Assembly: GCF_013304825.1 (NCBI RefSeq)
Contig: NZ_JAAWUO010000013.1
Span: forward strand, 62,001-126,000
DNA length: 64,000 nt
From: Blautia schinkii
GTDB taxonomy: Bacteria > Bacillota > Clostridia > Lachnospirales > Lachnospiraceae
Reading direction: 5' to 3'
Shown: positions 34,605-43,103 of the stretch, one piece after another
Layout of the letters: each line of letters opens with the position of its first letter
How positions within the stretch are numbered: the first letter of the stretch is position 1
Translations under genes and position numbers: made by a program
Notes under the pieces: generated by a model
What the model saw: only the letters and a program-made list of their open reading frames with translations
What the model was told of the DNA's origin: nothing
Database searches by the model: none

Positions 34605-34618
34605 GTGATGTATATCAC
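34605..34618. promoter_or_regulatory. Crp-type operator GTGAT-N4-ATCAC
   Basis: Perfect inverted repeat GTGAT/ATCAC with spacer GTAT. The half-site suits the CRP-like recognition helix of the downstream gene. It overlaps the last codons of the second Crp/Fnr gene. Confidence 0.7.
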
Positions 34619-35307
34619 ATTTTTATTCCTGAATCCGTATCATTACAGACAGTCAGCTCAAAATGGTTTCTGTTTGTTTTTATAAGCCCTTCTTTTTGCA
34701 GCTTTGATATCTCCGAAGACATTGCCGCACGGTCAATGCAAAGATAATCTGCCAGCTGCTGCCGGTCAAAAGGAATGTCAAAGGATAACGATGCCTGTCT
34801 GATGGATACTGCCGACAGATAGGACAGCAGCTTATCCCTTGTCGTTCGCTTGCCAACATGTGTGATCTTATCGTTGAGGATCAGGATCTTATTTGCCAGG
34901 ACCCCGACCAGGTTACGGATCAGCTTCTGATGATGGTCACATACTGTTGGGCAGGAAACCAGAAGCCTTTGAACATTTAATAAAATAATCTCACAATCCT
35001 CGTCTGCTACCACACTGACATTCAGAACAGCTCCCGGACTTGCTGCATATGGTTCACCAAAAAAATCTCCTGCATGACATTTTGACAGAATATTCCGATG
35101 TCCCCACAGGTCTTCCTGAATAACAAGAACACAGCCTGACACCACAAGTCCCATTACTTCAGTAGAGTCTCCGGCTCTGAAAATATAAGAATCCCGTTTT
35201 CTGGAGATCGTTGCTGCATTTACACAATGCAGTATGGATAATATCTCATTATCAGTAAGACCTTTAAAGAAAGGGCTCGTTCTTAGAATGGATAAATATT
35301 TTTTCAA
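34615..35307 (-). CDS. Crp/Fnr family regulator, probably controlling hcp
   Basis: 230 residues: beta-roll sensor domain with VVSGCVLVIQEDLWGHRN and GDFFGEPYAAS, and a C-terminal helix-turn-helix RQQLADYLCIDRAAMSSEIS differing from the CRP type. Such proteins beside hcp are often HcpR-like nitrosative-stress regulators. Divergent from hcp with an intergenic gap of 149 bp. Cysteines are scattered and do not form an FNR-like cluster, so the sensed ligand is unclear. Confidence 0.85.
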   Translation of the reverse strand: MKKYLSILRTSPFFKGLTDNEILSILHCVNAATISRKRDSYIFRAGDSTEVMGLVVSGCVLVIQEDLWGHRNILSKCHAGDFFGEPYAASPGAVLNVSVVADEDCEIILLNVQRLLVSCPTVCDHHQKLIRNLVGVLANKILILNDKITHVGKRTTRDKLLSYLSAVSIRQASLSFDIPFDRQQLADYLCIDRAAMSSEISKLQKEGLIKTNRNHFELTVCNDTDSGIKM

Positions 35308-35349
35308 AATTAATCCTCCTGTTGGAAATCAAACATACACGTTGTAATT

Positions 35350-35404
35350 ATTATACTATACTCCTAACAGAAACCAAGGATAAATACTACTGGCCGAGGA
35401 TAAA
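35350..35404. promoter_or_regulatory. Divergent promoter region of crp-like gene and hcp
   Basis: On the minus strand TATAAT (35355-35350) with TTGGTT 16 bp upstream forms a promoter for the regulator. On the plus strand the word AGGATAAA occurs twice, exactly 20 bp apart (35377-35384 and 35397-35404), before hcp. The repeat could be a regulator site. Confidence 0.4.
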
Positions 35405-35456
35405 ATAATAAGAAAGATCCTTCGGAAAAATCACAGAATAAAAGGAGAATACAATA

Positions 35457-37037
35457 ATGGATAAAAAAATGTTTTGTTTTCAGTGTGAACAGACAGTCGG
35501 ATGTACCGGCTGTACAGGAAATGCCGGTGTCTGCGGAAAAAAAGCAGATACAGCGAAATTACAGGACGAACTGACAGGTGCGTTGATCAGTCTGGCTAAA
35601 GCTGCCGACAGCACGGAAACTATTTCAAAAAGGACCGGACAGATCATAATCGAAGGACTGTTTACTACAGTTACAAATGTAAGTTTTGACAATGCAGCAA
35701 TCGAAAATATGATACAAAAAGTCAGAGCTGAAAAAGAAAGGCTGGCTCCTGACTGCAGAACAAAGGAATATGATCTTCAGCAGCTGTGGAATGCCAATGA
35801 AGATATCCGCTCCTTGAAATCTCTTATTCTCTTTGGTATCCGCGGAATGGCTGCCTATGCCTATCATGCAAATGTTCTGAATTATGAAGATGCCGAAGTG
35901 AATCAGTTCTTCTGCGAGGCATTATCTAAGATCGGTTATGAAGAAAGCACAGAAGCACTGCTTTCCACAGTACTCAAAACAGGAGAGATCAATCTGAAGT
36001 GCATGGCACTTCTTGATAAGGCAAATACAGAAACCTATGGAACACCAGAGCCAACTGATGTTACACTTACAGTAGAAAAAGGGCCTTTTATTGTCGTGAC
36101 CGGACATGATCTGAAAGATTTGCAGCTTTTGCTTGAACAGACTGAGGGAAAAGGAATCAATATCTATACACATGGTGAAATGCTCCCTGCCCATGCCTAT
36201 CCATTCTTAAAGAAATACTCTCACCTGAAAGGCAATTTCGGAACTGCATGGCAGAATCAGCAGAAAGAATTTGACCATCTTCCGGCCCCGATCCTCTACA
36301 CTACCAACTGTCTGATGCCTCCAAAAAGCAGCTACGCTGACAGAGTATTTACAACAGAAGTAGTTGCCTTCCCAGGAGCTGTCCATATTGACGAGAAGAA
36401 AGATTTCACACCGCTTATTGAAAAAGCACTGGAGCTGGGTGGTTACAAAGAAGATCAGATGTTCTCCGGTATCAACGGTGGTAAAAAAGTGACAACCGGT
36501 TTTGGTCATGCAGCTATCCTGTCCCATGCAGGTACTGTGGTAGAAGCTGTAAAATCAGGCGCGATCCGCCATTTCTTCCTGGTTGCCGGCTGTGACGGTG
36601 CCAAGCCAGGTCGAAACTATTATACGGAATTTGTGAAGCAGACACCTTCTGACAGTATTGTCCTCACCCTGGCATGTGGAAAATTCCGTTTCAATGATCT
36701 CGATCTGGGAGAGATCGGTGGTCTGCCACGACTGATGGATATGGGACAGTGTAATGATGCTTATGGTGCGATCCAGGTTGCTGTGGCACTTGCAGATGCA
36801 TTTGGATGTTCTGTAAATGAGCTTCCGCTTTCCTTCGTACTCTCCTGGTATGAACAGAAAGCAGTCTGTATCCTGTTAACCCTCCTGCATCTGGGTATCA
36901 AAAATATCCGTCTTGGTCCTTCTCTTCCGGCATTCCTTTCTCCTAATATTTTGAATTTTCTGGTAGAAAATTATGGTATTGCACCTATTACCACACCGGA
37001 AGAAGACCTCAAAGCACTGGTGAAGCATAATAAATAA
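35457..37037 (+). CDS. hcp: Hybrid-cluster protein (hydroxylamine reductase)
   Basis: 526 residues. N-terminal cysteines MFCFQCEQT, GCTGCTG and VCGKK hold the cubane cluster (class I/II spacing), and hybrid-cluster ligands are seen in TTNCLMPP, FLVAGCDGAKPGR and VLTLACGKFRF. Hcp reduces hydroxylamine or nitric oxide and protects anaerobes from reactive nitrogen. AAAGGAGAA precedes the ATG. Divergent from a Crp/Fnr-family gene. Confidence 0.96.
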   Translation: MDKKMFCFQCEQTVGCTGCTGNAGVCGKKADTAKLQDELTGALISLAKAADSTETISKRTGQIIIEGLFTTVTNVSFDNAAIENMIQKVRAEKERLAPDCRTKEYDLQQLWNANEDIRSLKSLILFGIRGMAAYAYHANVLNYEDAEVNQFFCEALSKIGYEESTEALLSTVLKTGEINLKCMALLDKANTETYGTPEPTDVTLTVEKGPFIVVTGHDLKDLQLLLEQTEGKGINIYTHGEMLPAHAYPFLKKYSHLKGNFGTAWQNQQKEFDHLPAPILYTTNCLMPPKSSYADRVFTTEVVAFPGAVHIDEKKDFTPLIEKALELGGYKEDQMFSGINGGKKVTTGFGHAAILSHAGTVVEAVKSGAIRHFFLVAGCDGAKPGRNYYTEFVKQTPSDSIVLTLACGKFRFNDLDLGEIGGLPRLMDMGQCNDAYGAIQVAVALADAFGCSVNELPLSFVLSWYEQKAVCILLTLLHLGIKNIRLGPSLPAFLSPNILNFLVENYGIAPITTPEEDLKALVKHNK

Positions 37038-37045
37038 ATTTTTCA

Positions 37046-37071
37046 AAGCCCCCACAAAATAGTGGGGGCTT
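37046..37071. terminator. Terminator after hcp
   Basis: AAGCCCCCAC pairs with GTGGGGGCTT around a six-base loop, with a short T-rich tail. Lies between hcp and the convergent kinase gene. Confidence 0.8.
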
Positions 37072-37118
37072 CTACCATTTCATAAGAGCCTTAGCGGTAT
37101 GTTGTTTCTTTATGTTCT

Positions 37119-39137
37119 TTATAAATATTTCATCATTGTTGGAACAAGAATATTCATATCAACAGGCTTTGCAATATGAGCATTCATTCCAACAGAAAGA
37201 ATCTTTTGTGTATCTTCCGCGAAGGCATTGGCAGTCATCGCAATAATTGGAATCCCGGCTTTTTTAGTATCCTTCATCTTTCGAATGGCTAATGTGGCAT
37301 CATATCCATTCATAACCGGCATCTGAATATCCATAAGGATCATCTTGTAATAATCAGCATCAGCCTTTTCAATCATGTCAATGCATGCAACACCATCATT
37401 TGCAGTCTCAACAATACAGCCTTCTTCCGTCAATAGCTCCGTTGCGATTTCTGCGTTGATCTCATTATCTTCGACTAATAAAATCCGAACGCCGTTCAGG
37501 CAATTCTTATTACGCAGATTACTTTTTTTCTTCATCATAGAATCTTCTTTTGACGCTTTTCTGCAAGGAACAGTCACTGTAAATATGGATCCCTCACCCT
37601 GCTTGCTTTTCACTTCTATTGTGCCATCCATGAGATCTACAAGCTTTTTCGTAATACCCATTCCGATGCCGCTGCCCTCAATATGACTGACTGTAGAGTT
37701 ACGTTCTCTTTCAAAAATTTCAAAAATGTGCTTTTGAAAATCTTCAGACATACCAATTCCATTATCGGTAATGGTGATGATCATATTGCACCAGTCATCT
37801 TTTTCACAGGATTTCTGTACAACATCACAGGATATCGTACCTCCTGTATTTGTATACTTTATAGCATTGCTTATAATGTTGAAACAGATTTCTGATAAGT
37901 GTGGTGCATCCATATATACATACGGATACATAATTTGTTCCGTCAGAGAGATTGTCTGATTTTTACTTTCTGCCAGCTGTTGGAACATAGCGACACAATT
38001 TTCAAAGTTTTCATGGACATCCGAAACATCATATTCCATTTCGATCTTATTATTTTCAATCCTTGCAAGATCCAGAACATTACTGAGTAACGACAAAAGT
38101 CTTTCTCCGCATATTTGTATTGTTTCAAGATATCTGCCAAGTTTTTCTGTTTCTTTCAAATGTCTGGATGCCAGATCTGCATAACCAATAATTGCATTCA
38201 TAGGAGTCCTGATGTCATGAGACATATTGAACAGGAATGATGATTTTGCTTTATTTGCACATTCTGCTTTTAATTTAGCTTCCCGCAATTCTTCCTCTTG
38301 TCTTAATTCCCGCAGTTTTTCTTCTGTCACATCTCGATTTGCAATCAGAACTGATGTAACCTTTCCATTTTTATCATAGCTCTGAGGAACAACCATGGAA
38401 AGAAACCATGCTCCATCCTTTTTTTTGAATTCGGAAGACATAGATTCTTTATTATGGAGCCGTGCCGCCATGGTTTGTAAATCAAAAAAATCTATATACT
38501 TCTGTACAAACGGTTCTGCTATCACACCTTCAATAATCTTAAACTGAGGATCCCAATCTGCAATATTATCTTTTATATCCAAATCCATTTTTCGAGATCT
38601 TTTGACAAGTTCAACCTTCTTTGTTTTTAAATTCAGCCTTGAGATGTGATAATAGGCAGTGCCCAATCCCTGAAGTGCCTGCCGAGTTTTTTTGACCTGC
38701 TTTCCCAATGTGAGAGGAAACTCTTCACCGTCCATCTGTTCCAGATCTGGTACTGATTGATGCAGATGCTGAACCAGCCATTTCCCATTCGCCCGCTTAT
38801 AGATAATCGTAAATCTTGTCTCCATTTCAAAACAGCTTGAACCATCCTTAAACAGACCCACAAAATCTACTGTCCCATATGCAAGAACATGGTCATCATC
38901 AAGTCTTTCTTCTTCCTGATGTAAATTTCGCACTTCAATTCTGATTTTATCTCTCCGTTTTACATCCAATTTAAATGATTCTAAAAACTCCTGCAGATTC
39001 CTGTAAAGTTCATGTTTCCCGGTTCCAATCAGACTGATATTTTCGTCAAAGTAATTTTCGATACCCAGATCATTTGCTGAATCAGCGTTAATATATATTT
39101 TCAAAAGCTGCTCTGTGAGTTTTTTGAAATCATCCAT
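37119..39137 (-). CDS. Hybrid histidine kinase with SnoaL/NTF2-like N-terminal domain
   Basis: 672 residues from MDDFKKLTEQ (GGGGGAAAAGAGT upstream); in-frame codons further upstream lack a start. Residues about 1-135 look like an NTF2/SnoaL-like fold (LIGTGKHELYRN, TRFTIIYKRANGKWLVQHLH). A PAS-like region follows, then HisKA with His at about 306 (SHDIRTPMNAIIGYA), the ATPase (ISNAIKYTNTGG, DNGIGMSEDF, GSGIGMGIT) and one receiver with Asp at about 602 (MDIQMPVMNG). No membrane segments. It ends a minus-strand run of MBL hydrolase, MATE and kinase. Confidence 0.9.
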   Translation of the reverse strand: MDDFKKLTEQLLKIYINADSANDLGIENYFDENISLIGTGKHELYRNLQEFLESFKLDVKRRDKIRIEVRNLHQEEERLDDDHVLAYGTVDFVGLFKDGSSCFEMETRFTIIYKRANGKWLVQHLHQSVPDLEQMDGEEFPLTLGKQVKKTRQALQGLGTAYYHISRLNLKTKKVELVKRSRKMDLDIKDNIADWDPQFKIIEGVIAEPFVQKYIDFFDLQTMAARLHNKESMSSEFKKKDGAWFLSMVVPQSYDKNGKVTSVLIANRDVTEEKLRELRQEEELREAKLKAECANKAKSSFLFNMSHDIRTPMNAIIGYADLASRHLKETEKLGRYLETIQICGERLLSLLSNVLDLARIENNKIEMEYDVSDVHENFENCVAMFQQLAESKNQTISLTEQIMYPYVYMDAPHLSEICFNIISNAIKYTNTGGTISCDVVQKSCEKDDWCNMIITITDNGIGMSEDFQKHIFEIFERERNSTVSHIEGSGIGMGITKKLVDLMDGTIEVKSKQGEGSIFTVTVPCRKASKEDSMMKKKSNLRNKNCLNGVRILLVEDNEINAEIATELLTEEGCIVETANDGVACIDMIEKADADYYKMILMDIQMPVMNGYDATLAIRKMKDTKKAGIPIIAMTANAFAEDTQKILSVGMNAHIAKPVDMNILVPTMMKYL

Positions 39138-39293
39138 ACTCTTTTCCCCCGCCTGAAAATCCAAAATGATTTTTGGTTTTCTGCCTAATTCCAAGTTTCT
39201 CCATTTGCCATTTTCTTCCCGAATTTCTGAATTTCTGAATTTATATTTCAAATCGTTCACTTTATTATAGCATAGCATCATATTGTTATGCCA

Positions 39294-40661
39294 TCAGTTT
39301 TTCAAGCCAGGTGTCCCTGGCAATTGTGACACCACTTCAACAGGCGGCCATGATCTTCTGAGAGCCACATAGGATATTAAAAAGTTCGCAAACCAACCAG
39401 CTGGTACAGCGAGCCAGACAAATACAATGCCAAAACGCGGTGCACAGATCAAAGCAACAGACAGGCGAATCGCCAGGTTCACCATGTTTGCAATGAGGAA
39501 CGGGCGCATGATTCCGAGACCACGAAGGACCCCATCTGTTGCCATTTTGATTCCCATAAAGATGAAGAAGTAACCGAGCCATCTCATATAACCCTCGGAT
39601 ACCTGGTAAGCCAAGGCAGTTCCATCTTTACCAAGAAATAGCGAGGAAATCTGAGTATGTAATGTTTCAATGACTATAAAAGCAAGAACTGCAAAACATA
39701 TATCTAACACCAGTGCTGCGTGATATCCTTTTTTGATCCGTTCAATTTTCTTTGCACCAAGATTCTGGGAAACATATGGGGAAACCGCATTGCCAATCGA
39801 TACAAAAATCAATGAAAAAACATTCTCTACCCGCATCGTCGCAGCATACCCCGCGAGTGCCTGTGTACCGAAGGGATTTACAACTGCCTGTACGATCATC
39901 ATACCGATGGACACTGTAGACTGCTGAAGAACCGATGGTACAGCAATTTGAAGCATGGAATGTAACTCCTGCCTGTCAAACCAGTCAAAGTGACTTTTAT
40001 ATCGACGCATCCTGCTAAGGAAAAGCAAGAGTGAAAACACCGCAGAAATTCCCTGTGCTATAAGAGTCGCAAGAGCTGCGCCAAACACGCCGAGACCAAG
40101 TCCGGCCACCATCCAAAGGTCCATAAAAATATTTAAGATTGACGAAAATATCAAAAGCCCCAGTGGGATTTTTGATTCGCCTATGGAAGTAAACATATTG
40201 GAAAGAATGTTATACATAAACAAAAAAGGAAATCCCACGAAATATACCCGCAGATATAACACTGCATCATTCAGTATATCTCCAGGGGTTTGCAACACAC
40301 TCATCATCCAGTGGGAAAAGCAAAAGCCGAAAACACCAAGGACTATGCTTAGAATTAAAAAGCTAAACAAGGATGTTGACACGATGGTTTTCATTTTTCC
40401 ATACTCCCTGGCACCGAAATAGCGGCTCACGAGCACACCTGCACCGACCCCGGCGCCCAGTGCCACACAAATGAAAACGTTGGTCAGTGCTGCACAGGCA
40501 CCGACAGCCGCAAGTGCGGAGGAGCCAACAAACTGACCAACGATGATGGAGTCAGCCATATTATATATTTGCTGAAAAAAACTGCCCAGAATCATTGGCA
40601 TTGCAAAAAACGTCAGCGCTTTAAGAGGCGCATCTGTGATTAAATACTCATCTTTTGACAT
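39294..40661 (-). CDS. MATE family efflux transporter
   Basis: 455 residues from MSKDEYLIT, with GGGGGAA 8 bp upstream. Twelve predicted helices; typical MATE blocks FAMPMILGSFFQQIYNMADS, VGQFVGSSALAAVGA and GFGLGVFGAALATLIAQG-like segments. Its start overlaps the MBL-hydrolase gene by 14 bp, so the two are co-translated. It is distinct from the MATE at 28512. Confidence 0.9.
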   Translation of the reverse strand: MSKDEYLITDAPLKALTFFAMPMILGSFFQQIYNMADSIIVGQFVGSSALAAVGACAALTNVFICVALGAGVGAGVLVSRYFGAREYGKMKTIVSTSLFSFLILSIVLGVFGFCFSHWMMSVLQTPGDILNDAVLYLRVYFVGFPFLFMYNILSNMFTSIGESKIPLGLLIFSSILNIFMDLWMVAGLGLGVFGAALATLIAQGISAVFSLLLFLSRMRRYKSHFDWFDRQELHSMLQIAVPSVLQQSTVSIGMMIVQAVVNPFGTQALAGYAATMRVENVFSLIFVSIGNAVSPYVSQNLGAKKIERIKKGYHAALVLDICFAVLAFIVIETLHTQISSLFLGKDGTALAYQVSEGYMRWLGYFFIFMGIKMATDGVLRGLGIMRPFLIANMVNLAIRLSVALICAPRFGIVFVWLAVPAGWFANFLISYVALRRSWPPVEVVSQLPGTPGLKN

Positions 40662-41391
40662 TATCATATTCCCCCACAGGTTTCATAATTTCACTTATTC
40701 TTCCTTTCATCAAAATTAGTTTTGTACATTCTGTGTTTCTAATGCGTGACTTATATTGCGGATATTCAGTAATAAACCGCTTAATTACATTGGCATCATT
40801 CCAGTAATGCATTGGAAAAATGACATTGCAATCTACATTTTTAAGAAAATACAGGATCCCGTCGGCATAGTGATCTCCCTGTCTCGGATCCAGTGGAACA
40901 AATGCAGCGTCAAAATACATACCCTTGATTTTCCTGATCTCCGCACGATATGCTGAAGTAAGTCTCTGATTATCAGTTTTCGACTCACCATCCCAATACC
41001 AGTCGTTTAAGTCACCGGCATGGTAAATGATGCCTTCCTTTGTTTTAACAATAAATGCAACACCACTATCGTTGGATAGTAATGTATCGACTTGGGTTCC
41101 ATTATCCAGATTATAAGTTTGATCATGATAAACATATGTGATCTTCATACCCGACAAATGGTTCCTTTTTCGTATATCATTCGCCAGAACTGCCTGATAA
41201 GTCATACCCATATCATCAAGGATCCCAAAGATTTGTGGGTTAAAATGATCCTTATGGAAGTGACTGCAAAAGACGATCACTTCTTTTTCCTTGTCAAGAT
41301 TCGGTAATTCACCCTTGTAATAATCAAAAATATAGTAGCAGTCTCTTGTTTCAAGTAAAAATCCACTGTGATTAATGTAAGTAATTTTCAT
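40648..41391 (-). CDS. MBL-fold metal-dependent hydrolase (UlaG-like), first copy
   Basis: 247 residues from MKITYINHSGF. The metal site is SHFHKDHF, with later ligands in YHAGDLNDWYW, PLDPRQGDHY and MHYWND. The family includes lactonases and phosphodiesterases; the activity here is unknown. A second copy at 59865-60551 is about 95 percent identical in protein and DNA over its whole length except the C-terminus. Overlaps the MATE gene. Confidence 0.88.
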   Translation of the reverse strand: MKITYINHSGFLLETRDCYYIFDYYKGELPNLDKEKEVIVFCSHFHKDHFNPQIFGILDDMGMTYQAVLANDIRKRNHLSGMKITYVYHDQTYNLDNGTQVDTLLSNDSGVAFIVKTKEGIIYHAGDLNDWYWDGESKTDNQRLTSAYRAEIRKIKGMYFDAAFVPLDPRQGDHYADGILYFLKNVDCNVIFPMHYWNDANVIKRFITEYPQYKSRIRNTECTKLILMKGRISEIMKPVGEYDNVKR

Positions 41392-41450
41392 AATATCACC
41401 TGTATAAATTAACGCCGGTACCGGATAGCAAATCAACACATCCCCTTACT

Positions 41451-41583
41451 TTAAATAATGTCCTCACCCAGACCAGCCGATATAATATAGTAAACCTCTT
41501 TTTTACCAAGATGCTGCCAGATTGGATAAGTACGGTCAATAAAAGTCTTCATCTGTGCACTGATTCCATAAAAATCAACCAGA
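41451..41583 (-). pseudogene. Flavodoxin-fold FMN reductase remnant
   Basis: The minus strand reads VDFYGISAQMKTFIDRTYPI, then WQHLGKKEVYYIISAGLGED and a stop. YGISAQMK-FIDR and YYIISAG are typical of NADPH-dependent FMN reductase / iron-sulfur flavoproteins. Only this middle part survives; both ends are missing. Confidence 0.65.
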
Positions 41584-41694
41584 TCTTACTTCCATATCTA
41601 TTCCCCAGCGACTTCCTGGTTATAAATTTGTCGATTTCAAGCGGGGAGAAGTAAATCTCCCCACCATCATCAGATTAATTTCCTTTTAGAAAAG

Positions 41695-41873
41695 TTATCC
41701 TGGGAGCTTGAGTTTCTCTTTGTAAGTAAAACTCTTATCAAACTCTTCAGAATCCAGAAGAAGTGTAATACCGGCTCCATTTCCGGATGTCCAACAAAGG
41801 TAATTAACTCCCGTCTCCTTATCTACAAGAATTTGACGAATTCCTTCATATGCAGAATCTTTTTATTATTCAT
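41695..41873 (-). pseudogene. DUF6440-like small protein remnant with frameshifted start
   Basis: A frame reads DSAYEGIRQILVDKETGVNY, then LCWTSGNGAGITLLLDSEEF and ends KLPG. VDKETGVNYL and ITLLLD match the DUF6440 pattern. The only upstream ATG (41873) is followed by an A-run and lies in another frame, so the start is lost by a frameshift. Confidence 0.55.
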
Positions 41874-41881
41874 AAATTATA

Positions 41882-42787
41882 CTATTTTAAGCATATGCAA
41901 CGATATTCTGATGGTGTTAAATGATAACGCCTTTTAAACAATCTACAAAAATAATCCACATTACGGAATCCGCTTTCATAAGCAATTGTTTTTACTTTTT
42001 TATTCGTATTTTTCAATAACCAGGAAGCTGCCTGTAAACGATATCCTATCAGATAATCAACCGGCGTAGTATGTAAAAATCGTCGAAACAAATTAAGTGC
42101 TGTACTTTTGCTTACTCCTATATGTGAAGCTATTTCATCCAGCGACAACCCATGATTATAATTTTCATGTATATATTGCATCATTAACTGTACTCTTTTC
42201 TGTGCAGCCTCATCAACTGTTTGCACCTCTTCTTTACCAGATAACTTTACATTTTCATAAAAAATCAGCCATAAATTCTGCAACAATGCCAAAGTAGCAA
42301 GCTCTCTTATTTTCTCATTCTCCTGTATTTCCATTATTTTTATCATAATTTGTATAATTTTTACCTGCCATGATTCATTAATTCGAAAACATTGAAAGGA
42401 TATATTCGATGAAATGATTGGTAAAATATATTTTTTATAGATCAAACTGTTCTCTGGCGCAATAAATTCGGGCATACATACAAAATTAGGAATAACACCA
42501 TCAGATGATGCATAAAACTGATGTAATATTTTAGAATTGATAAAAATCGCTTCTCCTTCTGACAATATAATCTTTTTTTCGCCTATCCCACATGTAACTT
42601 GTCCAGACTCGACATATAAAAACTCAAATTCCCTGTGCCAGTGCCATTCAATACAATGAAAATCAAACAATTCCAGATTATCATAATAATACTGGAATGG
42701 ATAAGCACTGCTTCCATGCTGTTTAATTTCCATGAACTCCTCGTCTGTAAGTATCTTATTATATGTTTTATTATAATCCATCTTCAT
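41882..42787 (-). CDS. AraC family transcriptional regulator
   Basis: 301 residues with an N-terminal cupin-like ligand domain (WHWHREFEFLYVESG, GEAIFINSKILHQFY) and a C-terminal AraC double helix-turn-helix (LSLDEIASHIGVSKSTALNL and VKTIAYESGFRNVDYFCRLF). Such proteins usually activate a neighbouring sugar gene. Divergent from a DUF1349 remnant and the MFS transporter, its likely target. Confidence 0.9.
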   Translation of the reverse strand: MKMDYNKTYNKILTDEEFMEIKQHGSSAYPFQYYYDNLELFDFHCIEWHWHREFEFLYVESGQVTCGIGEKKIILSEGEAIFINSKILHQFYASSDGVIPNFVCMPEFIAPENSLIYKKYILPIISSNISFQCFRINESWQVKIIQIMIKIMEIQENEKIRELATLALLQNLWLIFYENVKLSGKEEVQTVDEAAQKRVQLMMQYIHENYNHGLSLDEIASHIGVSKSTALNLFRRFLHTTPVDYLIGYRLQAASWLLKNTNKKVKTIAYESGFRNVDYFCRLFKRRYHLTPSEYRCICLK

Positions 42788-42896
42788 ATCACATTCTTTC
42801 TTTTACGATATTATACAGTATTTCTACAATTTAATTCAATGTATATATCTAATATTTGCTATATAATCAAGTAAAAAAAAGGAAAGAGGTATTCTT

Positions 42897-43100
42897 ATGA
42901 TTTTTAAATGGATGAATGAAAGTGAGATCAGCATTGAAGGCGACTTTATCCTTAAAGTAAAAGTATCTCATGATTTTAAAGAGACCTATGATTCTGCTTC
43001 TGTAATGGTAATGGCAGATGACAGTCACTAGGCAAAATGTTGTTATGAGCATCTTTCTATCGAACATAAAACTGTTAAAAACATTCGGAGTGGAAAATAA
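42897..43100 (+). pseudogene. DUF1349-domain protein remnant with internal deletion and nonsense codon
   Basis: From ATG 42897 (AAAGGAAAGAGG upstream) the frame reads MIFKWMNESEISIEGDFILK, then VKVSHDFKETYDSASVMVMA. It then meets TAG (43029-43031) where the family has a conserved tryptophan (DS-W-AKCC, TGG to TAG), and reopens as AKCCYEHLSIEH. About 45 residues between SIEG and GDF and the C-terminal half are absent. DUF1349 proteins are concanavalin-like lectin-fold proteins linked to sugar metabolism. Confidence 0.8.
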
Positions 43101-43103
43101 AAA

